64,000 nt of DNA from UMGS1601 sp900553335 (GCA_937920725.1 CALEUW010000030.1:62001-126000); one strand, 5' to 3'. Shown: positions 43,925 to 52,779, counted from the stretch's first letter. Numbers and translations are program-made. The notes: generated by a model not told the origin, from the letters alone.

Positions 43925-45784
43925 ATGCAAAAAACAAAAAAAGAAAAGAAAAATCGCTCGGTCATCGCAAATGTTATTTATGCATATAAGCTTGTTTTAA
44001 GCTGTAGAAAATCGCTTGCGTTTGCCTGCCTTATGTTTGCGGCGGCAGGAGCAGTAGTCGGATATGTATGGGAATTTGCAGTTAAGTTTATAATTGACGA
44101 TATCGAGAGCGGAAGGGATGCCCAAAGCGTTATTTTAACAGTTGTAACAGCAGGTATAATAATGGCTGTTTTGTCTGTTATAATTGAATGTTCGGAGCAG
44201 TATTTTCAAACTGTCGGACAGTATGTAATGTTTTATTACCGCAGAAAATACAATCGGAAATTCATGAAAATGGATTACGAAAAGCTTGAAAATCCGGCTA
44301 TGCTTGATAAGGCGGAAAAGGCAGAAAAGGGCTGCAATTGGGGCGGCGGAATATTACAGGGCTTTTATATGTCAATGTTTTTCCTTAGAAATTTAATTCT
44401 TGCTGTAATTGCTGCTGTAATTGTCGCTACGCTTAATCCATGGCTTTTGCTTGTGTTCTCCGCAACAGGAGTAATAAAAGCCGTTATGCAGATTAGAACA
44501 AAGGTTAAGGATAAGCGGGAGTGCTGGGATAAAATGGCGCCGTTTTACAGAAAGGTAAGATATCTCGGACAGGTTCAAAGCGACTTTTCCTTTGCTAAAG
44601 ACATTCGGCTTTTTAATATGAGAGGATTTTTAAAGTCTAAGCATGAAATGGTAAACGCTGCAGCCCACAAGCTGATTTTAGGACATAAAAACCGATGGCT
44701 AAAATGGGAAATGAAAAACTATGTTGCGTCTTTTGCTGAAATGGCGATTCAGTACGGATATTTAGTTTATTCGCTGTGTTTTGGTGACTTGTCGATCGGA
44801 AACTTCGTGCTTTATGCTGCCGTTATGGGAAATTATTCCAGAAGCATACGATATATGTTTGACAACTTTGCAGAGCTTAAATATCGCTCTATGGAGATTG
44901 ACGATTACCGTGCTTTTGTTGACGAGGAAGAGCTTACAGATATACAAAACACTGAATTTTTGCCGATACCGAAAGCCGATAATTATGTTATAGAGTTTAA
45001 GAATGTTTCTTTTAAGTATAACGGAGCTAAGGTTTATGCGCTTAAAGATATAAATATAAGACTTGAAACAGGAAAGAGTCTTGCGATTGTAGGACTTAAC
45101 GGAGCGGGAAAAACTACTTTTATAAAGCTTTTATGCCGTCTTTATGATGTCAGCGAGGGTGAAATATTACTTAACGGGGTTAATGTCTTAAACTATGATC
45201 GGGACGAATATTTTAAACTATTCTCGCCTGTTTTTCAAAATGTAGAGCTGTTTGCGCTGAGCTTGGGTGAAAATACGGCCATGACCGATCTGTCGGGAGT
45301 AGATAGGAATAAGGCTGCTGAGTCTATAATAAGTGCAGGTCTTAAAGAAAAATACGATTTGCTTCCTAAAAAGCTTGACACTCAGGTTTTAAAGAACATA
45401 TACGATGACGGAGTTGACTTTTCAGGAGGAGAAAAGCAAAAACTTGCTCTTGCCAGGGCTTTGTATAAGAACGCACCGATCATGCTTCTTGATGAGCCGA
45501 CAGCGGCTCTTGATCCGATTGCAGAATATAAGCTTTACAAGTCGTTTGATAAGATCGTCGGCGGAAAAATGGCAGTATATATTTCACACAGACTTTCAAG
45601 CACACGATTTTGTGATGCTATTGCAATGTTTAAAGACGGCCGTCTTGTTGAAAGCGGAACTCATTCGGAGCTTCTGAAAAAGGGCGGAGAGTATTCATCT
45701 CTTTTTGAAGTTCAGGCACAATATTATAAAGAACGTGAACAAAGAGCCGCTGATGGAATGGAGGAGGTGCTTGTAAATGGCTGA
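43925..45784 (+). CDS. ABC exporter half-transporter A
   Basis: Half-transporter of 619 residues: an N-terminal transmembrane domain of about six helices (1-350) fused to an ATPase domain (Walker A GLNGAGKTT at 390-398; signature SGGEKQ; LLDEPTAALDP). GGGAG precedes the start. There is no C39 peptidase domain, so it does not process its substrate. It overlaps the next gene by 8 nt and pairs with it as a heterodimer. Substrate could be a peptide or drug; context next to an AgrC-like kinase is suggestive only. Confidence 0.93.
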   Translation: MQKTKKEKKNRSVIANVIYAYKLVLSCRKSLAFACLMFAAAGAVVGYVWEFAVKFIIDDIESGRDAQSVILTVVTAGIIMAVLSVIIECSEQYFQTVGQYVMFYYRRKYNRKFMKMDYEKLENPAMLDKAEKAEKGCNWGGGILQGFYMSMFFLRNLILAVIAAVIVATLNPWLLLVFSATGVIKAVMQIRTKVKDKRECWDKMAPFYRKVRYLGQVQSDFSFAKDIRLFNMRGFLKSKHEMVNAAAHKLILGHKNRWLKWEMKNYVASFAEMAIQYGYLVYSLCFGDLSIGNFVLYAAVMGNYSRSIRYMFDNFAELKYRSMEIDDYRAFVDEEELTDIQNTEFLPIPKADNYVIEFKNVSFKYNGAKVYALKDINIRLETGKSLAIVGLNGAGKTTFIKLLCRLYDVSEGEILLNGVNVLNYDRDEYFKLFSPVFQNVELFALSLGENTAMTDLSGVDRNKAAESIISAGLKEKYDLLPKKLDTQVLKNIYDDGVDFSGGEKQKLALARALYKNAPIMLLDEPTAALDPIAEYKLYKSFDKIVGGKMAVYISHRLSSTRFCDAIAMFKDGRLVESGTHSELLKKGGEYSSLFEVQAQYYKEREQRAADGMEEVLVNG

Positions 45785-47588
45785 TAAAAACCGAAACGCA
45801 ACTGATTTTAAGACAATGTTTTTATCCGTAAAATACTTTTATAAGATAATCTGGAAAAAATTCAGAAGCTACATAGTTTATAACGCGTTCTCTGCGGTGT
45901 TTACAGCTTTGTCATCTATTTACATGATTTTTCTTCCGAAGTTATTGATAGATGAGTTTCAGGGAAGCAGAGATTTCACAAAAATGGCAGTCATAACTGC
46001 GATCTTTGTTTTACTGTATATTCTGACTAATGCCGCAGAATCTTTTTGTACACAGCAGTATCAGAAAGTAGTGGATAAGTTTAACCGGTATTTTGAAGAA
46101 CAGCACAAGCAAAAATGTGCGGGCATGGATTTTGAAAAAACAGAGGATCCCGAGATTTTGGATCTTTCTCAAAAGGCTCAAAACGGACTTAACTGGTACG
46201 GCGGAGTTGACGGATTTATGCGTCGTCTTTCAAACATATTATCAGGTGTAATTGAGGTAGTAACAACTGCAGTGATACTTCTTACCGGTTCTTTTTGGGT
46301 ATTGCTTATCGTTGTGGCGTATATTGTAATAAGCTTTTTCCTGACAAAAAAGCGCTCGAAGCTTGAATTCGATTTAAACGGAGCCTTCGACGTTTTAGAC
46401 AGAAAGACAAGCTATAATTTCTGGCAGACGTATGATTTTAAATACGGAAAGGATATAAGGCTTTATGACGCATCAAAAATGCTTGACGAAAACTGTCATC
46501 AGATAAACGAAGAATGCTATAGAGTAGAGCTTAAATACCGCAAGAAGATCATGGTGGTTTCTTCTGCTTTGTCAGTTGCAGGTGCTTTAAAAAATGTTGG
46601 GATGTATATGGTACTTGGCATTATGGCGATTAAAAAGTTTATTACACTCGGCAACTTTTCGCTTTATTCCTCATCAGCACTTACGGCGTCAAATGCGCTT
46701 AATGTTATCGTTTCGGAATTCGGTTGGCTTACAGTTACGTCAAATTATCTTTATAACTATGTTAGTTTCATGGGTATCAATACTGATACCGCGTTTGGCT
46801 GCGAAATGGTAGATAAGGATAAAGATCATGAGATCGAGTTTCGGGATGTATGGTTTAAATATCCGAGATCTGAAAGTTACATATTAAAGGGAGTAAGCGT
46901 TAAAATCAGAAAAGGCGAAAAGCTTTCGATTGTCGGACTTAACGGAGCAGGAAAGACAACATTCATAAAGCTTTTGTGCCGTCTTTATAAGGTCGATAAG
47001 GGTGAGATTTTAATTGACGGAAAGAATATAAACGAGTACGATTTCAGTGAATATTCAAAGCTGTTTTCGGTAGTTTTCCAGGATTATAAGCTATTTGCAT
47101 TTTCATTTAAAGAAAACATTTCCGTCAATGAAGAGCCTGATGAGAACCGTGTTTTAAAGCTTTGCGAAAAAGTAGGTCTTGATAAAAAGATAAGCGATAT
47201 GCCAAATGGAATGGATACTATAATGTTTAAGCAGTTTGATGAAGCAGGTGTTGAGCCTTCGGGAGGAGAACAGCAAAAGATGAGTATAGCTCGTGCGCTT
47301 TATAAGGACGCACCTATTGTTATTTTAGACGAGCCGACAGCGGCGCTTGATCCGATTGCTGAGTACGAGATTTACAGACAGTTTAACGAGATAGTAAACG
47401 GAAAAACTGCCATTTATATTTCGCACCGATTATCCTCCTGTAAATTCTGTGACAAGATAGCTGTGTTTAAAGATGGGGCAATAAAAGAATACGGGCATCA
47501 CAGTGAGCTGTTAATGATTCCTGACGGCGAATATAAGAAGATGTTTGACGCACAGGCTAAATACTATATAAATACAGACGCTGTTTAA
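45777..47588 (+). CDS. ABC exporter half-transporter B
   Basis: Partner half-transporter of 603 residues with the same layout: transmembrane helices to about residue 345, then an ATPase (GLNGAGKTT, PSGGEQQK, VILDEPTAALDP). Its ATG lies 8 nt inside the end of the first gene and has GGAGG 9 nt upstream, so translation is coupled. The two share blocks such as GLNGAGKTTFIKLLCRLY and LYKNAPI/LYKDAPI, indicating an old duplication. Confidence 0.93.
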   Translation: MADKNRNATDFKTMFLSVKYFYKIIWKKFRSYIVYNAFSAVFTALSSIYMIFLPKLLIDEFQGSRDFTKMAVITAIFVLLYILTNAAESFCTQQYQKVVDKFNRYFEEQHKQKCAGMDFEKTEDPEILDLSQKAQNGLNWYGGVDGFMRRLSNILSGVIEVVTTAVILLTGSFWVLLIVVAYIVISFFLTKKRSKLEFDLNGAFDVLDRKTSYNFWQTYDFKYGKDIRLYDASKMLDENCHQINEECYRVELKYRKKIMVVSSALSVAGALKNVGMYMVLGIMAIKKFITLGNFSLYSSSALTASNALNVIVSEFGWLTVTSNYLYNYVSFMGINTDTAFGCEMVDKDKDHEIEFRDVWFKYPRSESYILKGVSVKIRKGEKLSIVGLNGAGKTTFIKLLCRLYKVDKGEILIDGKNINEYDFSEYSKLFSVVFQDYKLFAFSFKENISVNEEPDENRVLKLCEKVGLDKKISDMPNGMDTIMFKQFDEAGVEPSGGEQQKMSIARALYKDAPIVILDEPTAALDPIAEYEIYRQFNEIVNGKTAIYISHRLSSCKFCDKIAVFKDGAIKEYGHHSELLMIPDGEYKKMFDAQAKYYINTDAV

Positions 47589-47606
47589 AGAAACCATAAT
47601 TTAATT

Positions 47607-47641
47607 AGTGCAGATGAACAAAATCCAAGTTCATCTGCACT
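47607..47641 (+). terminator. Terminator-like hairpin after exporter
   Basis: AGTGCAGATGAAC (47607-47619) pairs perfectly with GTTCATCTGCACT (47629-47641); the T run that follows is interrupted. Confidence 0.65.
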
Positions 47642-47652
47642 CTTATTTATTC

Positions 47653-47679
47653 ACAAAAATAGAAAGCTCTCATATTATA
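47653..47679 (+). promoter_or_regulatory. Possible sigma-K/E-type sporulation promoter
   Basis: AC (47653-47654), 16 nt, CATATTATA (47671-47679) matches the AC...CATAnnnTA form of sigma-K promoters. A sigma-A reading (TTCACA, 17 nt, TATTAT) also fits this AT-rich region. Confidence 0.35.
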
Positions 47680-47733
47680 TACCAAGGACGGCGAAAACTG
47701 TTGTCCGAAATACTTTTATAGGAGGATACATAT

Positions 47734-48606
47734 ATGAGTGAAGCAAATTCATGCGGCGGATTTAACAACAGTGTCTGCATTGAAGTTATGAGAGTTTTTG
47801 ATTCTTGCAGCGATAAAGACTGTCTTGAAGATTTAGAGGTTTTATTTTCCTCTCCGTGCGACATTGAAACGATTGAATCAGCAAGCTTTATCAAATGCAA
47901 ATGCGTTGAGGTGATAAACACTGTTTTCGGAATCGAGCCGGTGCCGTTTAACAGAGGCTTTTATGCAGTGGATATTACCTACACATTTTCAGTAGAAATT
48001 GAAGCGTTTGAAGGAACAGCATGCGCTTCAAAAACAGTAACGGGAACGACATCGTTCTCTAAAAAGGTAATATTGTTCGGAAGCGATGGAAACACAAGAA
48101 GATTCTCATCTGACGATGCACAAAGCGGAGGAATTGCACCGGGATGCTGTTATTCGTCCCTGCCAAAGGCATCAGTAACTGTTGTTGAGCCGATTCTTTT
48201 GGATTGCCGTCTTGTGACAAGATTTAAAAATCCGGGTTGCTGCGGTGATAGCTGCGAAAGTTCCTGCTGTCAGGCATCACTAGACGGAATGATCTCGTCA
48301 CCTCAGGGTTGTTCTAAGGCAGTATATGTAACAATAGGACTGTTTTCGATTATTCAGCTTTCAAGATATGTTACACTTATGGTGCCTGCGGCAGACTATT
48401 GCGTACCGAATAAGGAATGTTCAACCAACACAGATTCTCCTTGCGAACTGTTTGAGAAGATCAAATTCCCGACAAACGAATTCTTTCCAAGATCGCTTGA
48501 AGAATCTGAGCTTAACTCAGGCTGTGTGAGCAGAGCTGAAGCGAGCGCTGCGTCTGCAAATTCTGTCGTAAATGAAACAACCCGACAGGTTGACGGCGAA
48601 CAATAA
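47734..48606 (+). CDS. Cysteine-rich protein, possibly spore-associated
   Basis: A protein of 290 residues with AGGAGG before its ATG. It has no signal peptide and no membrane helix, and carries about two dozen cysteines, many clustered (NPGCCGDSCESSCCQ). The opening NSVCIEVMRVFDSC-SDKDCLEDLEV resembles an uncharacterised family I associate with Clostridia. Regular beta-rich composition plus dense cysteines fits a cross-linked structural protein; the upstream CATATTATA box suggests mother-cell expression during sporulation. That role is inference, and this organism may not sporulate. Confidence 0.6.
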   Translation: MSEANSCGGFNNSVCIEVMRVFDSCSDKDCLEDLEVLFSSPCDIETIESASFIKCKCVEVINTVFGIEPVPFNRGFYAVDITYTFSVEIEAFEGTACASKTVTGTTSFSKKVILFGSDGNTRRFSSDDAQSGGIAPGCCYSSLPKASVTVVEPILLDCRLVTRFKNPGCCGDSCESSCCQASLDGMISSPQGCSKAVYVTIGLFSIIQLSRYVTLMVPAADYCVPNKECSTNTDSPCELFEKIKFPTNEFFPRSLEESELNSGCVSRAEASAASANSVVNETTRQVDGEQ

Positions 48607-48613
48607 AATCGTT

Positions 48614-48643
48614 CTGAAAATTATCCCCTGATTTTCAGATTTT
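48614..48643 (+). terminator. Weak terminator-like hairpin
   Basis: CTGAAAAT (48614-48621) pairs with ATTTTCAG (48631-48638), followed by ATTTT. Confidence 0.4.
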
Positions 48644-48710
48644 GCTGACTAAATATATGAGTTTAGGCAAGAATAGTTTTATCAAAAGCTAAAAACAGGA
48701 GTGTGTTAAA

Positions 48711-49055
48711 ATGTCCATTCACAGGGGAGAAATTTATTATGCGGATTTAAGCCCGGTGGTAGGTTCAGAGCAGGGCGGAGTAAGACCGGTACTTATAGTT
48801 CAAAACGATGTCGGCAACAAGCATAGTCCGACAGTTATCGCTGCAGCTATAACCAGTCAGAATTCAAAAGCCAGACTTCCGACTCATATTGCAGTAGGAG
48901 GTAAAACCTGCGGGCTTCAAAAGGATTCAGTGGTGCTTTTGGAACAGATACGAACGCTTGATAAAAAACGGCTTCGGGAGAGAATGGGAGAGCTTGATCA
49001 ACCCTCAATGGATAGAGTAGACAGCGCTTTGTCGATAAGCTTCGGACTTGGGTAG
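48711..49055 (+). CDS. mazF: MazF/PemK-type endoribonuclease toxin
   Basis: Sequence-specific mRNA interferase of 114 residues, the EndoA/MazF family. RGEIYYADLSPVVGSEQGG, RPVLIVQND, and TVIAAAITS motifs with the catalytic Arg/Thr pair are intact, so it should be active. AGGAG precedes the ATG. No antitoxin gene lies immediately upstream (only an 11-codon frame) or downstream, so control must come from an antitoxin encoded elsewhere or from expression limits. Confidence 0.93.
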   Translation: MSIHRGEIYYADLSPVVGSEQGGVRPVLIVQNDVGNKHSPTVIAAAITSQNSKARLPTHIAVGGKTCGLQKDSVVLLEQIRTLDKKRLRERMGELDQPSMDRVDSALSISFGLG

Positions 49056-49163
49056 AGCGAAATTGTGTTTATCAGTACTTAAAGCTCGGCATTTGAAGGA
49101 TACCATTAAAATGCTGTCGCATAGGCGGTATGTACCGACTTTAGACGAAAAGAGGTAATCTGT

Positions 49164-49240
49164 AAGAAGCAAGAGTCAAGTGACAGGGAAAATGTCCAAT
49201 ATTTATGCCTGCGATAAATTCTGTCCGGCTTCTTGTTTTT
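49164..49240 (+). terminator. Terminator-like long hairpin after mazF
   Basis: AAGAAGC (49164-49170) pairs with GCTTCTT (49228-49234), with inner GACA/TGTC, followed by GTTTTT. Another hairpin, CGGTATGTACCG, is at about 49127. The 49056-49312 region is otherwise gene-free and could be a structured RNA; no known class was recognised. Confidence 0.35.
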
Positions 49241-49312
49241 GAAGTCTAATTTCTAATAGGCGTTGTTTTATGTCAGAGCATTGTCGGCTTTATTGCAAGT
49301 GCAAAGTTTTTG

Positions 49313-49341
49313 TTGACTTTTTTTGTAAAATAAACTATAAT
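49313..49341 (+). promoter_or_regulatory. Sigma-A promoter of the cysES T-box transcript
   Basis: TTGACT (49313-49318), 17-nt spacer, TATAAT (49336-49341). Confidence 0.75.
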
Positions 49342-49348
49342 TAGTCTA

Positions 49349-49630
49349 TCGGCGTAACAGCAGGAGTAGTTTTAATACATTTTTTCAGAGAGCGTGGGTT
49401 TAAGGTGTGACTGCGTAAAATGTTTTTAATGAAGTGCGGCTGCCAGCCGAAGCGGGGAACAGCGTTTTTAACGCCGAGTATCCGTTTCCGTAATCCCGCG
49501 TTAAGGGTTAAGTTATTGCCTTAAAAAGATAAATACAGGCGATTATCTGAGTGATTTTCGGAGTGGAACCGTAGTTTGAAATTTAAGCTGCCTCCAAAAG
49601 CGTGAGTAATTGCGCTTTGGAGGCTTTTTA
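49349..49630 (+). promoter_or_regulatory. Cysteine T-box leader
   Basis: tRNA-sensing transcription attenuator. It begins with the T-box stem I start (GCAGGAGTAGT), has an AGAGAGC block, and a TGC specifier: candidates are at 49412-49414 and 49435-49437 (GAAGTGC), both Cys. The T-box bulge GAGTGGAACCGTAG (49561-49574) is followed by a terminator (GCCTCC.../GGAGGC, 49590-49624, then TTTTTATTTT). Uncharged tRNA-Cys should turn on the downstream cysE-cysS genes. The exact 5' boundary is inferred from the promoter. Confidence 0.85.
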
Positions 49631-49651
49631 TTTTGGGAGGTAATATAATTT

Positions 49652-50320
49652 ATGAAATTCATTAACAATATGATAAATACTATCATGGATGAGGTTCGGT
49701 CGGTTAAGGAAAAAGACCCTGCCGCAAAAACCACGCTTGAGGTTTTGGTGAATTATTCCGGACTTCATGCGGTGCTTTTTCACAGAGCTGCTCACTGGTT
49801 TTATAAAAAAAAGCTTTTCTTCTTTGCAAGAATAATTTCACAGCTTTCGAGATTTATCACAGGGATTGAGATACACCCCGGAGCAAAAATCGGAAAAGGG
49901 CTTCTTATCGATCACGGAAGCGGAGTGGTTATCGGAGAAACTGCTGAGATAGGCGACAACTGTCTTATATATCAGGGCGTTACTTTGGGAGGTACCGGAA
50001 AGGAATGCGGAAAGCGTCATCCAACTCTAGGAAATAATGTAATGGTGGGAGCGGGAGCAAGAATTTTAGGTCCGTTTAAGGTCGGAGATAATGCTAAAAT
50101 AGCAGCTAATGCGGTTGTTTTGGAGGAAGTTCCGCCAAACGCTACGGCGGTAGGAGTTCCGGCAAGGATTGTAAGAGTTGAGGGAAAGAGAGTTCAGGAC
50201 TTAGATCAGGTTCATATTCCGGATCCTGTTTCACAGGAAATATGCAAACAGCGCATTAAAATCGAAAAACTGGAAGCAGAGCTTAAAAGATTAAAAAAAG
50301 CAAATGAGGATGATAAATAA
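49652..50320 (+). CDS. cysE: Serine O-acetyltransferase
   Basis: First step of cysteine synthesis: makes O-acetylserine from serine and acetyl-CoA. 222 residues. The left-handed beta-helix is built of hexapeptide repeats (IHPGAKIGKG, IDHGSGVVIGETAEIGDN, VTLGGTGK) with catalytic His in IDHG. GGGAGG precedes its ATG. It overlaps cysS by one base (TAATG) and is controlled by the cysteine T-box. Confidence 0.97.
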   Translation: MKFINNMINTIMDEVRSVKEKDPAAKTTLEVLVNYSGLHAVLFHRAAHWFYKKKLFFFARIISQLSRFITGIEIHPGAKIGKGLLIDHGSGVVIGETAEIGDNCLIYQGVTLGGTGKECGKRHPTLGNNVMVGAGARILGPFKVGDNAKIAANAVVLEEVPPNATAVGVPARIVRVEGKRVQDLDQVHIPDPVSQEICKQRIKIEKLEAELKRLKKANEDDK

Positions 50321-51708
50321 TGAAGATATATAATACGCTGACAAGAAAAAAAGAAGAGATCAAACCGATTGATGATAAAAAGATCGGAATTTATGTCTGC
50401 GGTCCTACGGTCTATAATTATATACATATAGGAAACGCAAGGCCTATCTGCGTATTCGATGTATTCAGAAGATTTTTAAAATATCAGGGCTATGACGTGA
50501 AATATGTGCAGAACTACACCGATGTAAATGACAAGATAATCAAGCAGGCTGAGATTGAGGGATCAACTCCGGAAAAGATTGCAGAAAAGTACATTGAGGA
50601 GTTTGAGCATGACGCACACGGATTAAATGTTTTAGATCCTGATGTAAGACCGAAAGTTTCAAAATATATTGGTAAAATAATAGCTCTTATTAAAACTCTC
50701 GTTGACAACGGATACGCTTATCAAGCGGGAGGAGATGTATATTACCGTACAAGAAAGTTTAAAGACTACGGAAAGCTTTCCAGACAATCCTTAGATGAGC
50801 TTCAGGCAGGAGCAAGAGTTGAAATAAACGGCTTAAAAGAAGATCCGCTTGATTTTGCACTTTGGAAGAGAGCAGACGAAAACGAACAGCATTGGAATTC
50901 GCCTTGGGGCAAGGGCAGACCGGGTTGGCATATAGAATGCTCAGCAATGGCGAAGGATACGCTCGGAGATACGATAGATATTCACTGTGGCGGACGTGAT
51001 CTGATATTTCCTCATCACGAAAATGAAATTGCACAGTCGGAGGCGGCAACGGGAGTTCAGTTTGCAAATTATTGGATGCACAACGGACATATCAACATTG
51101 ACAATAAGAAAATGTCAAAGTCGAAAGGAAACTTTTTTCTTACCCGTGACGCCGCTGAAAAATACGGATATGAAACTATAAGATATCTTATGATTCAAGC
51201 ACATTACAGAATGCCTATGAATTATACTCCTGAGCTTTTGGAGTCTTGTAAGTCTTCTCTTGAAAGACTTTATAATCTTAAGTCTGCTCTTAAAATGGCT
51301 GTGCAAAACTCAAAGGATGGAGAAATAAGAAAAGAGCTTTTGGAAATTTTAGAAGATAAAAAGCAAAAGTTTGTTGACGCTCTTTCCGATGACCTTAATA
51401 CTGCTGATGCTCTTTCTGCAATATTTGAGCTTACAAGGGAGATAAACACATACTTAAAAGACGGGTGTTCAAAACAAGAAGCAGAGAAGTCGCTTAAGGT
51501 TTATGAAGAGCTTACCGGTGTTTTGGGACTTCTTTATAATGAAAAAAGCGAGGAAATCCCCGATGAAGTTAAAGAGCTTGTAAATAAGCGAAACGAAGCG
51601 AGAAAAGCTAAGGATTTTGTCCTCGCTGATAAGATAAGGGACGAAATAGCAGATCTTGGATATGTGGTTGAAGAAACCCGACAGGGAACGAAAATCTATA
51701 AGAAGTAA
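50320..51708 (+). CDS. cysS: Cysteinyl-tRNA synthetase
   Basis: Charges tRNA-Cys; class I synthetase of 462 residues. CGPTVYNYIHIGNARP (HIGH-type) and KKMSKSKGNF are intact; the Zn-binding Cys/His set is visible in the WHIECSAMA region. It is coupled to cysE by a TAATG overlap and shares its T-box control, the usual Firmicute cysES layout. Confidence 0.98.
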   Translation: MKIYNTLTRKKEEIKPIDDKKIGIYVCGPTVYNYIHIGNARPICVFDVFRRFLKYQGYDVKYVQNYTDVNDKIIKQAEIEGSTPEKIAEKYIEEFEHDAHGLNVLDPDVRPKVSKYIGKIIALIKTLVDNGYAYQAGGDVYYRTRKFKDYGKLSRQSLDELQAGARVEINGLKEDPLDFALWKRADENEQHWNSPWGKGRPGWHIECSAMAKDTLGDTIDIHCGGRDLIFPHHENEIAQSEAATGVQFANYWMHNGHINIDNKKMSKSKGNFFLTRDAAEKYGYETIRYLMIQAHYRMPMNYTPELLESCKSSLERLYNLKSALKMAVQNSKDGEIRKELLEILEDKKQKFVDALSDDLNTADALSAIFELTREINTYLKDGCSKQEAEKSLKVYEELTGVLGLLYNEKSEEIPDEVKELVNKRNEARKAKDFVLADKIRDEIADLGYVVEETRQGTKIYKK

Positions 51709-51727
51709 GAATATTAAGGAGAAAAAT

Positions 51728-52606
51728 ATGGCTATTAAAAACAGTTCAACAAATCCGATGTTAAAACCTTCGTTCATTAAGTTCTTTAAGATTTCTCTTA
51801 TAGCGGTTGTGATTCTTTTGGTAGTATATATCGGTGCTTCGTGTATGAAGGACGATCAGATTGATTATTCCAAAAGTGATTTTGTTCAGATTAAAGAACC
51901 GGCAGATAGTACAGACGTAGTAGTATTTGAAACGAGCGAGGGAACATTTAAAGCAGTTTTGTATGAGGACGAAGCTCCTGAATATGTAAAGTATTTTAAA
52001 AAGCTTGTTGAGGATAAATATTTTGACAGTACTTATGTATGCTCAATAATTAAGAATCAGGACGGCTTGCAGGCAGGATTTATAGGAGGAAGCAAGACGA
52101 ATGACGGAACTACTGCAGAGGATTCTAATACTGAATTTACAGATCTTGAGGTTTCACAAAATCTTCTTCCTTTAAAGGGTGCTATAGGTTCGCTGTGTTC
52201 TGAAAAGGGAATTTTTACTTCAGCAAAGGCAGGAAGTATTGTTACGTTTATGAACGATGTTGTAATTTCTGAAGAGCTGAAGGAGTCAATAAAGGAGCTT
52301 GATGACACTAACGGAATGAAAGATGTCAGCAATCTGTTTTTAAGCTGGGGCGGAGTTCCTAACTTAATGAATCAGTACACACTTTTCGGACAAGTATTTG
52401 ACGGCTGGGAAGCATATGACAAGATTTGTTCATCTGAGATTGTTGACGAGGGTAAGTCGGATGAGGATGAGGATAAAAATTATCAGCCGATTTCCGATAT
52501 AAAATTTGAGCGGGTTTATCTCTCAACATACGGTGCAGAAAAAAACGAGAAGTATTTCATTCCTGAAAAGACCGAACCGACTACTGTGAGTAAATCTGAA
52601 AAGTAG
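51728..52606 (+). CDS. Degenerate membrane-anchored cyclophilin-like protein
   Basis: 292 residues from ATG 51728 (AAGGAG 7 nt upstream; an ATG inside cysS at 51656 is rejected). One N-terminal transmembrane helix (ISLIAVVILLVVYIGASCM) anchors an extracytoplasmic cyclophilin-like domain. It keeps the VFETSEGTFKAVLYEDEAP opening, but the catalytic FHRV...FMxQGGD block is replaced by CSIIKNQDGLQAGFIGGS, so isomerase activity is doubtful. Probably in the cysES operon. Compare the canonical paralogue at 8164-8754. Confidence 0.75.
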   Translation: MAIKNSSTNPMLKPSFIKFFKISLIAVVILLVVYIGASCMKDDQIDYSKSDFVQIKEPADSTDVVVFETSEGTFKAVLYEDEAPEYVKYFKKLVEDKYFDSTYVCSIIKNQDGLQAGFIGGSKTNDGTTAEDSNTEFTDLEVSQNLLPLKGAIGSLCSEKGIFTSAKAGSIVTFMNDVVISEELKESIKELDDTNGMKDVSNLFLSWGGVPNLMNQYTLFGQVFDGWEAYDKICSSEIVDEGKSDEDEDKNYQPISDIKFERVYLSTYGAEKNEKYFIPEKTEPTTVSKSEK

Positions 52607-52662
52607 TTGTACTTTGTTGATTTTATACACATTTTTGTTTTTTTGAAAGTAATTAATTTGTA

Positions 52663-52691
52663 TTGACAAATTTAAAACAATGATGTATAAT
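52663..52691 (+). promoter_or_regulatory. Sigma-A promoter of gltBD
   Basis: Consensus TTGACA (52663-52668), 17-nt spacer, TATAAT (52686-52691). Confidence 0.9.
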
Positions 52692-52697
52692 AACAAA

Positions 52698-52779
52698 AGT
52701 CGGAAATGTTAGGACGACTGAATAGAATAGTTGATTGACAATGAAGTCGAAACATCTTTTAAAGATGTTTCGGCTTTTT
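52698..52779 (+). promoter_or_regulatory. gltB attenuator, ANTAR-like hairpins and terminator
   Basis: Directly after the promoter: hairpin P1 (AGTCG/CGACT, 52698-52719, apical AATGTT); hairpin P2 (TTGAC, hexaloop AATGAA, GTCGA, 52735-52750); then a 15-bp terminator stem (52744-52758 with 52762-52776) and a T run. P2 and the terminator share bases, so they exclude each other. A hexaloop with A at 1 and G at 4 overlapping a terminator is the architecture of ANTAR-controlled nitrogen genes. P1 is not canonical. Confidence 0.6.

Noticed and set aside
49056..49312. 6S RNA, RNase P RNA or tmRNA downstream of mazF
   Set aside because: Some base pairing is visible, but none of the signature sequences of these RNAs was found.
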